Positions 47,501 through 58,711 of a stretch of DNA of 64,000 nucleotides are shown here, piece by piece. Position numbers and translations under genes: made by a program. Origin of the DNA: Tetracentron sinense (lineage: Eukaryota > Streptophyta > Magnoliopsida > Trochodendrales > Trochodendraceae); NCBI GenBank assembly GCA_015143295.1, contig CM026551.1:18714543-18778542 (forward strand), read 5' to 3'. How positions within the stretch are numbered: position 1 is the stretch's first letter; each line of letters starts with the position of its first letter. Below the pieces are notes generated by a model, which was given only the letters and a program-made list of their open reading frames with translations, had not been told where the DNA came from and made no database searches.

Positions 47501-50500
47501 GAAAAATAGCAGGAATAATTAAAAGAAGAAATAAGGGAAGAAAGATAGTGAACCCTACATAAATGGCTCTGCTGCAATCTAATCTTTAATAGAAATAAGA
47601 AAGTAAGAGAGGAAATAAGAGACTAAGAGAGAGAGAAGAAGGAAAGAAAAAATGAGGGACACTGTCACAGTGATGATGGTCTCCTTTCCTCAATACCTTT
47701 ACATTAATAAAAATGAAGAATTACAATACTGTTACTAATAAGTGAATAAATTCAAAATACCTATTGTACACAAATACAATAAAGAGATTTCAAACATTAA
47801 TATAACTAAAGGAAGAATATTCAACAATAGGAACACTAGTGAATGTAATGAACTGTTATTATATAAATGAAAATTATGAAGTGCAGAAAATAGTATATTC
47901 ATATAATCTAGTTATTACTTGGAAATTGAGGGTAATTAGAAAATTAATTAAATTCAACAAAAGAAAAACTATAATTATAATTTTCATTAAATAAAAATAA
48001 ACATAGATATACAAGTTGATTTCCTAGATCTCTAAGATGGCAGGACAAAAAAGTCGAGAACATTTAGATGAGTTAGTTCTTTTATCAGTAGTATAGATAT
48101 TGGTTGTCATTTACATCTCATGTGTTGACACATGAAACTCAAATGGGTCCAATTGAGTGACTGACTGGATCAACTTAAACATTTTAGTTGAGATTCGGGG
48201 TCTATGAACGACTGACCCTTTTAACAAGTCCATCATATGCCTTTCTGCTGACTGATTAAGTTTAGTTTCCATCTTGCTCTAGCGACCACTTAGGACTATA
48301 ATCCTTTGTTTGGTATTCTGCTGTGTTCATCCGAGTGTTAAACATCATTCATATCTAATTGTGCTTAAATATCTTTCTCAATGTAAATGACATTCTTTCC
48401 TTCAGGCTGTGTCTGAAATTGCGAAGGCATCAAAGCATGATGCTAGTGCAATGCCCACTCAGGCTGAGTCGTATTCCATACTTGTCAGATCCATGATGTC
48501 TGATATGGAAAAAAAAGCAAGAAAAGCTTCCAGGCACAGTTTTTCATCACATTATAGCAATGACATTGATATATGTCCCATGGAATCAGGTAATGTCTTT
48601 TTATTGCACTATAATTTTTATTTTTTATTACATGTAAATTCAGCATTTGCAATTGTGTTATCTGGTTGAACATAAAATGTAACAAGGCCCACTAATCTGG
48701 ACTTTATGAAATGATAGTTTTGGCATAAATTGTTATGAATTTATATACTCCGTAACTTTCTGTGATCAATAATGAGTTGGTGGGTCTTCCCAAAGTTATG
48801 ATAAAGAAACCTTACCTATTTCTTTTCATTTCCCCTCTTATTTTAATGGCATCGATGTGCCTAAGCCATTCTTTTAATATAACACGATAATTTTTCAAAT
48901 TTCACACTTTATGGCGTAATAATATCCTAGTTTGTCTTGTTGTTTTGAGGTTATTGGGTGACTAGCATTTGTACATTGTCCTCCTTGTGTGGTTTCCATA
49001 TCATCCCGTGTGCACCACTGTGCCCCAAATTCCACAACCAAACCGGTCATCCAACACAACTAACCCGATAAAGCCCTGCCTTTGGTCATCCAAGCATCCA
49101 CAAATAACCATGGATCATGTATGCTCCATAACCCAGTACTAATGTCATATCAAGCCACAGGCCCACAACTTGATCTTTCGGCCATGTCCATGCCAACACA
49201 GGGAACCGCAGACTGCATTGCCACCGATAGCTAATTCAATGTGCCGAAAATCATCCGTAAATGTCTTCCACTCAAAGTGTTGCCCCTGAACCTTGCGCAC
49301 TGTGCCACACAATCATGTCTGGCTAGCCGATGGCCCGACACCACTGCAAGAGCCCACAACAGCTACATAGCCTCAAGATAGCCCACTCGGATAAGCATCG
49401 TTGGCCAAGCACATAAATTTCATACCTATGGCTAATCCCATATTCAATTTTGACCAAGTTCTTAATTGCAGTGCTGGTAGTCCTCCAATTTATCAGTTTT
49501 GAGTGTATGCTAGCACTCAAGAATTAGTGATCATCTACATGAAAACTAGGTTGTCCCAACTCCAGTTGGAAAATGCTCACACGGTGCCGAGTCACCTCTC
49601 CCCTAAAAGTGGATTTAGGCCTTTGGTCCTTCCGACACAATGAACATCACTCTGCTTGTAATCATACTATCCTTGTCTTCAAGGACCCATGGAATTTTCT
49701 ACGCTGTAACACAAACACAATCCGTGCTCAGAAAAAGTAAGCTCGGATATTACCTCCTGTGTCCCTCCTTCACTGTACATCATAGAGACAATGGGTTAAA
49801 CTCCTCCATGTCTTGGTGGAATAAGTCGAAATTGTGGGATCCTGGGTACAACGAAACCACAACTATGGAAGGAAGGAAACTAGATGCATTTCAAGCCATT
49901 TGAGTCATCCCAAGACACAAGAGATGCCCCACATGGCCTGTACCCATGCGCATAAGGCCCACATTAAGGCACCACTGTGCACCGTGCGACGCCAAGGCAC
50001 TACTGGGCCCACACTAAGGCATCATGCTGCCCATGTCTATGCACCACCTCTGTCTCATGTCGCGGTCTTGTCCCATGCTATTGCTTGGATCATGACAGCA
50101 TGCCTAAAATGCCTCTTAAAAACACTTCATATTTTCAGTTTGATCCAGGTAAATGTTGGGACAGATGTAAATGATCAGTTTCCTTTTATCTAGAGTATCA
50201 AATATCAATAGCTCCTAGAATAGTGTTTTTTAAGTCATGGTGCTTACTGTCAAGGATGCAGACATGGATAGATTCATTCAAGTCTTGCCGGGCCAAGAGG
50301 GTCATATAGATTATAGACTTCAAAATGTCCAATGTGGACATGGCACATTCTTTTCATCATATAGCACATTGTCTGGCTGTATTTACGATTTGGAGTAACA
50401 AGTTTTGTCAGAGTATTGCATAATCCCCGAGGGCCGAGACTCCATCTCTTTCTATGGTCTGAAGTCTTTTGTCCAAATACTTTTAATGAGCCCTGAACAT

Positions 50501-53500
50501 TTTGGAATGGTGTGGGCAGACTCTTGGTGGATGAAGACATTGAGAACAAAGATGACTAGGCTGCAGAGTTCTTGATTAATCACGGAGAACTGTAAGATCG
50601 GATATAGTCTGGCTTCTTGGAATCCATTTTTCTACTCAAGTACGTCCTCCTAAAATGGGTCTGATACTAACCAGCACCGAACTATAAAGCTAGACCAGCC
50701 CACGTAGAAACCCATGCCATCTGCACCAGAAATAGGTAAAGTCAGGTCTATCAGATTGGCCCAAACCTGTTGCCGTACCTGGTTCAGGTAATTTGATTCT
50801 GATCCTTGTGGCTTTAGCTGTGCCTGAGATTGACATATATAAACCTGTCCAAGTCATGGATTTTTATTTTCATTTAAAATCCTGTATATCATCTTTTGTT
50901 ATTCATATTTCTGAGTATCCTTTCTGATTAACTGAATCTTGATTATTTGTCATTACACAGTTGAATTGGGCTGCAACACTATGTTTACCTTCTAGGTCAG
51001 AACCTCATTTTGCATGTGCTCCCAATGGCTGATATTTGTCGTTTAGCTGTAGATTAATTGCTTTTTTCTAAACGTTTAGTTCCTACTGGTATAACTTCTC
51101 TCTATACATTATTATTTTTTGCTTCAAAGTATTATCCTTCCACTCAGTGTGGAATTTTAAGATCTAGTGTCATTAATAGTTGATTACGTAATTTTATTTT
51201 TCTAAAAATGACTATCGGGTTTTATATTAACATGTGATGAAAATAGCAGAGGAGGGGGATACTGTCTTCAATGACATTAATGTGCATGTAGAGCACTGGG
51301 AGAACATTCTGTTCAAGTTGAATGAATCTAAAAGATATAGACGGACAGTTGGATCTGTTGCTGGTTCATGCTTAACTGCTGCAAGCCCACTACTTGCTTC
51401 AGTGAAGGAAGCAGCATGCTTGGTGGCCCTGGATGTAGTTGAGGTATTTTTCTTGCTGGTTAGTTTAAAGTTTTTCTCATGCTTACAGTGATATGTTCAT
51501 ACTGACAGTGATATAGTATGCAACTTAAGAAGGTTCCTTGTTTTTAATGTGCTTACTACTGAACATAATTGAACTCACAAATGAGAATTATGTACTGGTT
51601 GTCTTTTAAGTGCTGCTCAAGAGCTCCTTTATGTAAGTGTCCCTCTTTGTTTCTTTATGTTCCTTCTCTTAGTTTACTACTCTGTAAACTCTCTTTATCT
51701 ATGATATATCTACTTTACTGATCAAAAAAAAAAAAGTTGCACATGAGAAAGCTGCAACCCTTTTCTTGGTGCCTCTGGTCTTGGATTGATTTTGCATAAC
51801 CCATATTTCATGGGATGTAAAAGGAGGACCAACTTTTTTTCCTTTTATGACACACTTTGTTTCAGGATGGGATTGCCGCACTAGCAAAAGTGGAAGAAGC
51901 ATACAGGCATGAAAGGGAAACAATAGAAACAACCAAACGAGCAATTGAGTTGTGTTCATTCCATAATCTTCAAGACACTCTGGATGCTGCTGATGAAGGA
52001 ACCGATGAGAATAGATTGCTTCCAGCGATGAATAAAATATGGCCCTACTTGGTTGTTTGTGTTCGAAACAAAAACCCAGTGGTGCGTGATCTTAATTTTC
52101 TGTTTGTTATCCCTTAGCAGCGTTGTCAATGTTGTTTTGCTTGTACTTGTTCTGAACCACTGTGAATGGCTCGGGACGGGCTGACCTCCCTTTCATTTAG
52201 TGTATGTTTGGTTCCCAAGAAAATAATAGTGAAAACACAGAAGAGAAGAAAATTGTGGATTTCTAATACAATTCTTAGTCCAGTTTTGTCCAAATATTCT
52301 TTTTCTTTTCTTTTCTCTCTTTTCACTTATTTTCTCCGCAACCAAACATAGGGTTATGGTTTCATGTACCTATTTCTACGTAGTTACCATTTGCAACACA
52401 GACCAATGATTATTTGAATTTGATTTGATAAATCAATGTTATTTCTCTCTTTTCACTTATTTTCTCGGCAACCAAACAAAGGGTTACAGTTTCATGTATT
52501 TCTATGTAGTTACCATTTGCAACACAGACCAATGATTATTTGAATTTGATTTGATAAATCAATGTTATTTCTCTCTTTTCACTTATTTTCTCGGCAACCA
52601 AACATAGGGTTACGGTTTCATGTACTTTCATGTAGTTACCATTTGCAACACCAACCATTGATTATTCGAAGTTGATTTGATAAATCAATGTCGACCTTGA
52701 ATTGGAACTTGCAGAGTCCTATTTAAATTGAACTGACTTAGTCAAGTACTCAGCCTTTTACTCAGGTAATGGAAATTGGCAATACATCTTTGCAACAGCT
52801 CACTCAATTTCTTCAAAAGTTTGTTGAGACGAGAGTTCTTCACTCAAGTGATGAGTAGATTCACTATATGTAGAGATGAACTTCAGTTGTATTTGCTCTT
52901 ATTTTTTTGTTCATTATCATAATTTACAATAGGCTGAATTGTGAGATCCTGGTTGAATCTTAGTCTGATTCTTGTAGTTTTCAATTTTTTATTTGTACAG
53001 GTGGTCAAGAGATGCTTGGGTGTGGTAAGCCATGTAGTGCAGATATGTGGAGGAGATTTCTTTTCGCGTCGCTTCCACAATGATGGACCCCACTTCTGGA
53101 AACTGCTAACTATGTCCCCATTCCGGAAAAAGCCTATCTCAAGAGATGGAAGAACGCCATTACAGCTCCCTTACAGAAGCACTACCATCTCTTCAGAGGA
53201 CTCGTCAATGGCCGAGGTTTCCAGTATGAAAGTCCAAGCAGCAGTGCTCAATATGATTTCCGATATATCTAGGAACAAAAGGAGTGCTTCGGCATTGGAA
53301 GTAGTTCTCAAGAAGGTCAGTGGTCTTGTTGTGGGGATAGCTTGTAGCGGTGTTGTGGGTCTTTGCAATGCTTCGGTTAACGCATTATCTGGGCTTGCTT
53401 GTATTGACCCTGATCTTATTTGGCTTCTCTTGGCTGATGTATACTACTCATTGAAGAAGAAAGACATACCTATACCACCCACCTCGGATCTAACTGAGAT

Positions 53501-53654
53501 CTCACATCTCTTACCCCCTCCATTGTCTCCCAAGGGGTACCTTTACACGCAGTATGGAGGGGATAGTTTTGGTTTTGATGTTGATTTCTCTTCCTTGGAA
53601 ATGGTGTTTCAGAAGTTGCATTCCGAGGTTTTCACTAAGCAAATGTACACTTGA
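32586..53654 (+). CDS. TTI1: TELO2-interacting protein 1 homologue (TTI1), ARM/HEAT-repeat protein
   Basis: Scaffold of the TTT (TELO2-TTI1-TTI2) co-chaperone complex, which with Hsp90 stabilises PIKK kinases (ATM, ATR, TOR). I read 17 exons: 32586-32788, 33257-33446, 35737-36045, 36198-36287, 36510-36992, 37208-37315, 38760-38890, 38995-39127, 44063-44420, 44516-45039, 45168-45347, 45428-45586, 46022-46096, 48406-48589, 51250-51443, 51866-52081 and 53001-53654. Phases match throughout and give 4,191 bp (1,396 aa), close to the usual plant length. Recognised stretches include [79 protein letters not shown] and [11 protein letters not shown] near the C-terminus. The start is the first of two consecutive ATGs; no upstream ATG keeps the frame. 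One oddity: the donor after exon 10 reads GA, not GT (see findings). Introns 8 and 13 hold retroelement fossils. An ARM-repeat protein of another class is very unlikely. Confidence 0.92.
33447..35736 (+). other. TTI1 intron 2
   Basis: A 2.3-kb intron with a CT microsatellite at about 34,023-34,042 and a G tract near 34,267-34,287. A minus-strand frame at 34,303-34,599 has no family I recognise. No transposon ends were found. Confidence 0.6.
38115..38398 (-). mobile_element. short retroposon (SINE or truncated LINE) in TTI1 intron 6
   Basis: A 284-bp insertion flanked by the 12-bp duplication ATGCTGGTGTTT at 38103-38114 and 38399-38410. T/A-rich low-coordinate end indicates minus orientation. 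On that strand it contains GCAGGTTCGAGTCTGG, a good pol III B box, which favours a tRNA-related SINE. No convincing A box was located. Confidence 0.65.
39272..40265. mobile_element. non-autonomous hAT-like element in TTI1 intron 8
   Basis: 994 bp with inverted ends CATGGTTTAAAATATTG and CAATATTTTATACCATG, flanked by AGTTCAAC (39264-39271) and AGTTCAAT (40266-40273), an 8-bp duplication with one difference. Subterminal regions are full of CGATAC/GTATCG motifs. No transposase frame. Confidence 0.75.
41100..43930 (-). mobile_element. Ty1/copia fossil in TTI1 intron 8
   Basis: Reading on the minus strand, an integrase piece (about 43,540-43,900, RSDNGGE-type motif), then a gap filled with non-copia DNA (about 42,400-43,400), then reverse transcriptase and RNase H remnants (about 42,360-41,230, ARSSAEAEY motif, ending GMINIYAPT) and an LTR start near 41,237. 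It is broken in many places and probably old. Orientation is opposite to TTI1. The LTR outer border was not determined. Confidence 0.75.
42054..42126 (+). mobile_element. weak RTE-type LINE 3' tail remnant (copy 3)
   Basis: Resembles the tails at 8,782 and 23,512 (TTCGTGTTGCAGACAC..., then ATTGATAGTGATGATGATGAG) but more diverged. It overlaps the decayed copia region, so it may be a later insertion. Confidence 0.3.
46435..48010 (-). mobile_element. Ty1/copia-type gag fossil in TTI1 intron 13
   Basis: A frame at 46,989-47,192 resembles the copia gag (UBN2-like) region, with [15 protein letters not shown] and [15 protein letters not shown]. The surrounding 1.5 kb is AT-rich and non-coding, without identifiable LTRs. 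A broken remnant, opposite to TTI1; outer limits are approximate. Confidence 0.55.
48590..51249 (+). other. TTI1 intron 14
   Basis: A 2.7-kb intron. The GC-richer part at about 48,960-50,120 looks inserted, but I recognise neither ends nor protein similarity. Frames there of up to 119 aa are unsupported. Confidence 0.5.
52203..52350. mobile_element. short MITE with TATGTTTGGTT termini (family B, copy 2)
   Basis: A 148-bp relative of 3,832-3,972, ending AACCAAACATA, in TTI1 intron 16. Its right end forms part of the tandem unit described at 52,312. Confidence 0.65.
52312..52692 (+). repeat. tandem triplication, unit about 126-130 bp, in TTI1 intron 16
   Basis: Three copies start near 52,312, 52,442 and 52,568, each with CTCTCTTTTCACTTATTTTC, AACCAAACA, CATGTAGTTACC-type and GATTTGATAAATCAATGT phrases. 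Copies 1 and 2 are nearly identical. The duplicated TTI1 segment at 58,650-58,800 has only one unit. Confidence 0.9.
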
Positions 53655-55217
53655 GACTATATATTACTATTGTGATTTTCTTTCCTTCATTAACTGCCCA
53701 AATCATGTACCTCTTGCACCTCTATAGTTTCAGTCTGGTTCCCCTCATATTGTATTGATGCGCAGTAGATTGAGAAATTGGTCCAAGAAACAAAATGTGA
53801 GAAGAAAACAAAGGGGAAGAAAGAGTTGATCTTTGCGAGTCTTTTTTTTGGGAGAAATTATCGTATATATATATTTTTTGCGTTTTTGTTTTAGGCAGCT
53901 GAAGTGATTTTCTGGAATGGAGGTGAGGGGGTGGGAGAGAGATTTTCTGCTTACCAAGTATCTGTAGTTAAATTCAGGTACTGAGATTTCTTTATTTTAG
54001 ATGTGATTTCAATGAGTTGCCATCATATTTCCATTATTAATCTTCAGGTATTATCCAGTGAGCCATTTATCCAAGAGTCCGTCTATGGGTACTCCTGCAT
54101 ATACAAGAGTCCGTCTATGGGTACTCCCACATTTCTATTATTAGTCTATAAAGGGAGGGTGATTACAAGCTTTATCTGGTTTAGGAGAGTATTCAGGAGA
54201 GAACGAGGAACTGAGAGAGACGAAGAGCTGGACTCCAAGTCTCCAATGCCCAGTTCCAATGCAGGTAATCTCCTCTTATTGTTTTTTGTTGATTTCTTAT
54301 TAAGGGTACAGTAGGTATTAAAGAGTAAAAGTTGTGGCTCGGCTCACTATGGCCTGACTTAATGTTTTAAAAAGTATGCCACTTCATCAATAATCCTAAG
54401 CCTTAGTTGGGTAGGTATGGACGGTTAGGACGGGGGAGTAGATTTGGGAGTATATGGGGGAGTACCCATAGACAGACTCTTTATACAAATTTATACAAAT
54501 GAAGAACTCTGAAAAGCCTGAGCCATTTAATTGATAAAAAAACAAAGGGTAAATTACATTATAAGAAATCAATACTATCTGGGTGTGGGTGTGTGAGTGT
54601 GTAATTTGTTACCAAAAAAAGAAAAAAGAAAAGAAAATCAAGCTTAATTGAGGATCTACTGCAACGGTGATTTTGCAGCAGCCCGCTGCACAATGAATGT
54701 CGGAGACACCATGTTAGTTTTTAATTAGGCTTTTAAATAGCAAACTTAAACCTAACCAATCCTAACCCTAAAAACCTGACACGACATTCTAAAAGTTCTG
54801 TAACCATCTATTGCAAAACCCAATTTGCAGCGGATTCAAGTTCAGCAGCCTCCTTCAAAAGCTGGCCATTAGAGAAGACTTTTTTTTTAAAATTAGCTAC
54901 CAGAGGGGGAGGGGAAGGGCTGGTTTGGCATGGACCCCTACCAGTATATTAAATAATGATAAAAGATAGAATTAAGATGGGGATATAAACCTACTTCATA
55001 TATAAACCAACTTACATCTTATATTAGAGACAGACAATCTATCAATAACTAAAAACCTAATTACTAGTTTAGGGAGAAGCATTGCTATCATGAAAAATTT
55101 GATTACGATTAGATATGCAAGCTTCCTTGGATAGGATGTTAGCTAGCCCTTATTATTATAGAGTAGAACGGCAGAACAGGATTGGTGCAAAATATAGTCC
55201 TTTCCAATCAGACCTTA
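53655..55217. other. intergenic region between TTI1 and UGT (convergent 3' ends)
   Basis: Holds the 3' flanks of both genes and an inverted-repeat element at about 54,075-54,481. No other gene was recognised. Confidence 0.6.
54075..54481. mobile_element. MITE candidate with GAGTCCGTCTATGGGTACTC ends
   Basis: The left end has two tandem copies of AGAGTCCGTCTATGGGTACT (54,076 and 54,108); the right end (54,458-54,480) has the inverted form GGAGTACCCATAGACAGACT. The body is non-coding. Target duplication unclear. Confidence 0.55.
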
Positions 55218-56693
55218 TCATTTAGTTTCCTCTTTTGTCTTCCTCATTGACAATGCCGCATTGAAAAATTCATCCATGGCTTTCACAGAAGAGCCCTTGT
55301 AACCTTCATCATCATCTCTAATGGCGTCTTTAATCATCTCCTTGACTTCACAAGCCTTCCTTCTTATATCCCTTCCTTTACCGTTCTCATCCATCACCAT
55401 GTCAATCACACTCGCTATCTCTACATGTCTAACTTCACAACCACTCCCTCTAGCAACTTCAACACACACCCCCATCTCCTCCTCCAAAAGCTTAGCATTA
55501 TAAAATTGTTCTCCAGCTATCGGCCAAGCGATGATCGGTACGCCATGGCTCAAGCTCTCAAGCACCGAATTCCAACCACAGTGGCTCAGAAATGCACCAG
55601 TAGACTTGTGAGAAAGAATTTCCAACTGGGGTGCCCATTTACGCACTAATAGACCCCTCTTGCACTTACTCAATCGATCTTCGAACCCCTCCGGCAACCA
55701 CTCTACTGCTCTGAATTCCGAATTTACGTCGAACCCAAGTGGCGGCCTAACGACCCAGATGAAATTCTTGTTGCTGCCCTCCAAAGCCATTGCTAATTCC
55801 ATGATTTGAGAAGCAGAAACTGTGTTCTGAGAACCAAAGGATATGTATATAACCGAAGCCGGTGGATGAACATCGAGCCACTCAAGGCAGGCTTCTTTGC
55901 TAGGACGAGCTCTTGTCATTGAAGAAACAATAGGCCCAATTGGCCATACTGGCCGACCGGATTTGCTTCTAAAATAGTGCAAACCAGTCCTGTCTAAATC
56001 CTCCACCGTGTTTACCAAAACCCCATCAGAGTTCAACCACTGAGGAAGCACTCTATGGAGGAAGATAGACCAAGAATCATTCCCATCAGCAATTTTGAGA
56101 TAATTTGAGAGCTGGGATCGGTGGATCCTCGAAACTTGAGGAAAGTCGAGTAGCGAGAACTCATCGGAATTTGTTTTAGAATGAGGGAGGTGCAACCATA
56201 GAGAGTTAAAGATTGCCATACCATATGCACTACCGGTGTTGAAAACCGCATGAAAGACGCCGAATTCGTTGGCGATATCGATAGTCCATCCGAAGAACAT
56301 GTCGGCGATAATGCAAAGGGGAGGATAACCATGTTGCTGGTGGGTGATGTCGGAGATGAGACGTTTGAAAGAGGGCTTGAGGGAGAGAGTGGCTTCCATG
56401 AGGCGGATTATGAGGTGGTAAGGTAGAACGTCGGTGTTTTCTGAGTCGGGCGGGAGGCCATGATCGGCACTGCAAAAGGGAAGCTCGATGAAGCGGATGG
56501 TGGTGGTGTTGGTGGTGTTGGTTGGGAGAGATGAGCGGAGTTTCTTGATGTTGAGAGGAGTGTTGACGATGGTTACTGTGTAGCCTCTTGTTTGTTGTAT
56601 TTGAAATGCAAGTGCTAAGAAAGGGATTAGATGGCCTTGTCCCATGAATGGAAGCATCACCACATTTTCATTTTCCTTTCTTCCCTCAGCCAT
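55218..56693 (-). CDS. UDP-glycosyltransferase, UGT92A-like (GT1 family)
   Basis: Intact single-exon GT1 glycosyltransferase of 491 aa, a normal length. It should transfer a sugar from a UDP-sugar to a small acceptor, probably in the cytosol; there is no signal peptide. The N-terminal acceptor domain carries the catalytic His21 in MGQGHLIPF and the partner Asp131 in IIADMFF. The C-terminal donor domain has a complete 44-residue PSPG box at 353-396, starting WAPQLEIL, with HCGWNSVLE in the middle and ending AGEQ. The final Gln396 is usually linked with UDP-glucose use. Overall sequence, including YISFGSQNTVSASQIMELA, resembles Arabidopsis UGT92A1, whose acceptor is not well settled, so I leave the substrate open. 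The gene is intronless and convergent with TTI1 upstream. A broken TTI1 duplicate begins about 230 bp beyond its start codon. Confidence 0.95.
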   Translation of the reverse strand: MAEGRKENENVVMLPFMGQGHLIPFLALAFQIQQTRGYTVTIVNTPLNIKKLRSSLPTNTTNTTTIRFIELPFCSADHGLPPDSENTDVLPYHLIIRLMEATLSLKPSFKRLISDITHQQHGYPPLCIIADMFFGWTIDIANEFGVFHAVFNTGSAYGMAIFNSLWLHLPHSKTNSDEFSLLDFPQVSRIHRSQLSNYLKIADGNDSWSIFLHRVLPQWLNSDGVLVNTVEDLDRTGLHYFRSKSGRPVWPIGPIVSSMTRARPSKEACLEWLDVHPPASVIYISFGSQNTVSASQIMELAMALEGSNKNFIWVVRPPLGFDVNSEFRAVEWLPEGFEDRLSKCKRGLLVRKWAPQLEILSHKSTGAFLSHCGWNSVLESLSHGVPIIAWPIAGEQFYNAKLLEEEMGVCVEVARGSGCEVRHVEIASVIDMVMDENGKGRDIRRKACEVKEMIKDAIRDDDEGYKGSSVKAMDEFFNAALSMRKTKEETK

Positions 56694-57309
56694 TTCGGAG
56701 AGCCAAAGGAAGACGATTGAGTGTAAGTTGACACCAATGGTTAAAGTGACATGAAAGGACCAATGGCCTTATGTCATTTGTTTTTTTTTTCTAGGAACGA
56801 GGTATCCGGACCTCTTAGAGCACCCGAATAAGTCCCTCGAGCGTCCCAAACGGTTCGTACCCGTTTTGGGAAGGTCTTGGGTGAATGATTAATTAATAAG
56901 ATTTTAAAAATGATTAAATGTTGAATAAAATATGGCCCTACTTGGTTGTTTGTGTTCGAAACAAAAACCCAGTGGTGCGTGATCTTAATTTTCTATTTGG
57001 TATTGAGAATTGAGAAATAGTTAACCTACGCCTATCACTGCTCTTTGGTATTCCCTTAGCATCGTTGTCAATGTTAATTTCCTGGGAAGTGATTATAAAC
57101 ATTTCGATAGTACCTACTATCGAGTGTGCGAGCGTTGGATTGAGCCCCTGAGATTAGTGCGGACTGTCAGAAACAAAAGTAAGTTATCTTAGCCGGTTGT
57201 GTTCCCTTCGTCTAAAATAAGCTTAGCCACTTCTAAGTCGGTTCAAGAGTGTGAAAAAATCTCCACTATTCCCTCCGGCTCTACTCTCCGTGAACAAGTG
57301 AAGACAATC

Positions 57310-58285
57310 AATTTTGATTGAACTCTTTGAGTACAATCAATTGTGACACATGTCCCTTTTAACCCATATTAATTGTAGTTAAAATTTATTAACTTTTAGG
57401 GTTAAAAAATATAACCTTAATTATTAAAAAATATATTTAAAAAAATGAAATCATCGATGGTTATAATCGGACTCGGATGCCCCTTGAGGTCACTACATGT
57501 CTCTTTTGACACCCCTTTACTATGGTTAAAATTTATTCACCCCTAAGGTTCACCCACCTATCCTTGTTTTTGAGTAAAAAATATTAAAAATATTTTTTCT
57601 AATCATGGTGATTTTTTTTTTAATATTAAAAAAAAAAAACCAAGGCCAAGTGGGTGAACCCTAGGGGCGGGTGAATCTCAACCACAATCAAGGGATGTCA
57701 AAAGTTCAAGGGCAGATCGCACTCCCTCGAGTCTGGTTAAGGGTTTTATTCCTATTAAAACTATTAATCCTAAGATTATAAATTCTTAACCATAGTTATT
57801 TTTTAAAAATATTTTTCTTAAAAATCAAGGTTAGATTGTTGAACCTTAAGAGTTATTGAATCTTAATGATGTGCGCAACCAGGAATCCTTTGATTATGTC
57901 GGTCCAGCTGAGAAAATCCTTGCAGATGAGTATTTTTTTTTATCAATCCGATGATGCAATATACCCACCATTAAAAATATTCTAGATATGATCTATCACA
58001 TGTGTTGGCCTGAAAATTTTCCAATGAAATGGTGAAGCCCATACCGGATCACAATCTAAGCTTGATTTTTAAAAGAAAAAAAATTAGAAAATAACTAGAT
58101 AAGAATTTTTAACCCTTACTGTTAATATTTTTCTAATACTATTTCTTTTTAAAAAATAAGGTTAAATTGTTGAACCTAAGAGTTAGTAAAACTTAAACCA
58201 CATTTATTATGGATTAAAAAGGACAATGTCGACATGTGGGTGAGATTGAACTCGAAGAGAGTTCAATCGTAATTGATTGTGATCC
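57310..58285. repeat. nested inverted repeats inside the TTI1 duplicate
   Basis: GATTGAACTCTTTGAGTACA with ACACATGTCCCTTTTAACCC (about 57,317-57,375) recurs inverted as GAACTCGAAGAGAGTTCAAT near 58,240-58,265. Together with 57,479-57,714 this looks like one foldback element carrying another. Confidence 0.5.
57479..57714. mobile_element. palindromic foldback MITE (family A, copy 2)
   Basis: Shares CCCCTTGAGGTC, GACACCCCTTTAC, CACCCCTAAGGTTCACCCAC with the other family A copies, and the inverse in its right arm. Confidence 0.65.
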
Positions 58286-58563
58286 AGTCTCAGAAAGAAT
58301 TGGTTGACTAGGATGAGAGAAGGAAGGAAACACCTGACTGTATGCCAATAAAGAAAGGATTGTGATGAAGGCATTAAGCCGTATGCAAATCTTGAGCCGA
58401 CTAGTTGGCCAAAGCTTCCGTAAACGAAAGTGTTTCCATTTGCACCAATCTCGAGAGTCTCTAAAATCTAACGATCACAAACTTGACATTATCTACTATC
58501 GAGTGTTGCTCGTACTTGTTCTTGCTGGGACGGGCTTACCTCCCTTTATTTATTTATTTAGGG

Positions 58564-58711
58564 GGGTTTGGTTGCCGAGAAAATAAGTAAAAATATAGAA
58601 TAGAAACAAAATAAATAAATTATGGATTTCTAATACAATTCTTAGTTGAGTTTTGTCTTATTTTTCTTTTCTTTTCTATTTTTTCACTAATTATCTGGGC
58701 TACCAAATATA
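58564..58711. mobile_element. short MITE (family B, copy 3, within the TTI1 duplicate)
   Basis: Orthologous in position to 52,203-52,350: it came along with the duplicated intron. Left end is degraded to GGGGTTTGGTTGCCGAGAAA. Confidence 0.6.

Noticed and set aside
49620-50200. 87-119-aa frames in TTI1 intron 14
   Set aside because: No similarity recognised, frames overlap one another, and the surrounding TTI1 exons splice across them in phase.
55321-55649. Plus-strand frames of 60 and 74 aa
   Set aside because: They are antisense readings of the UGT gene.
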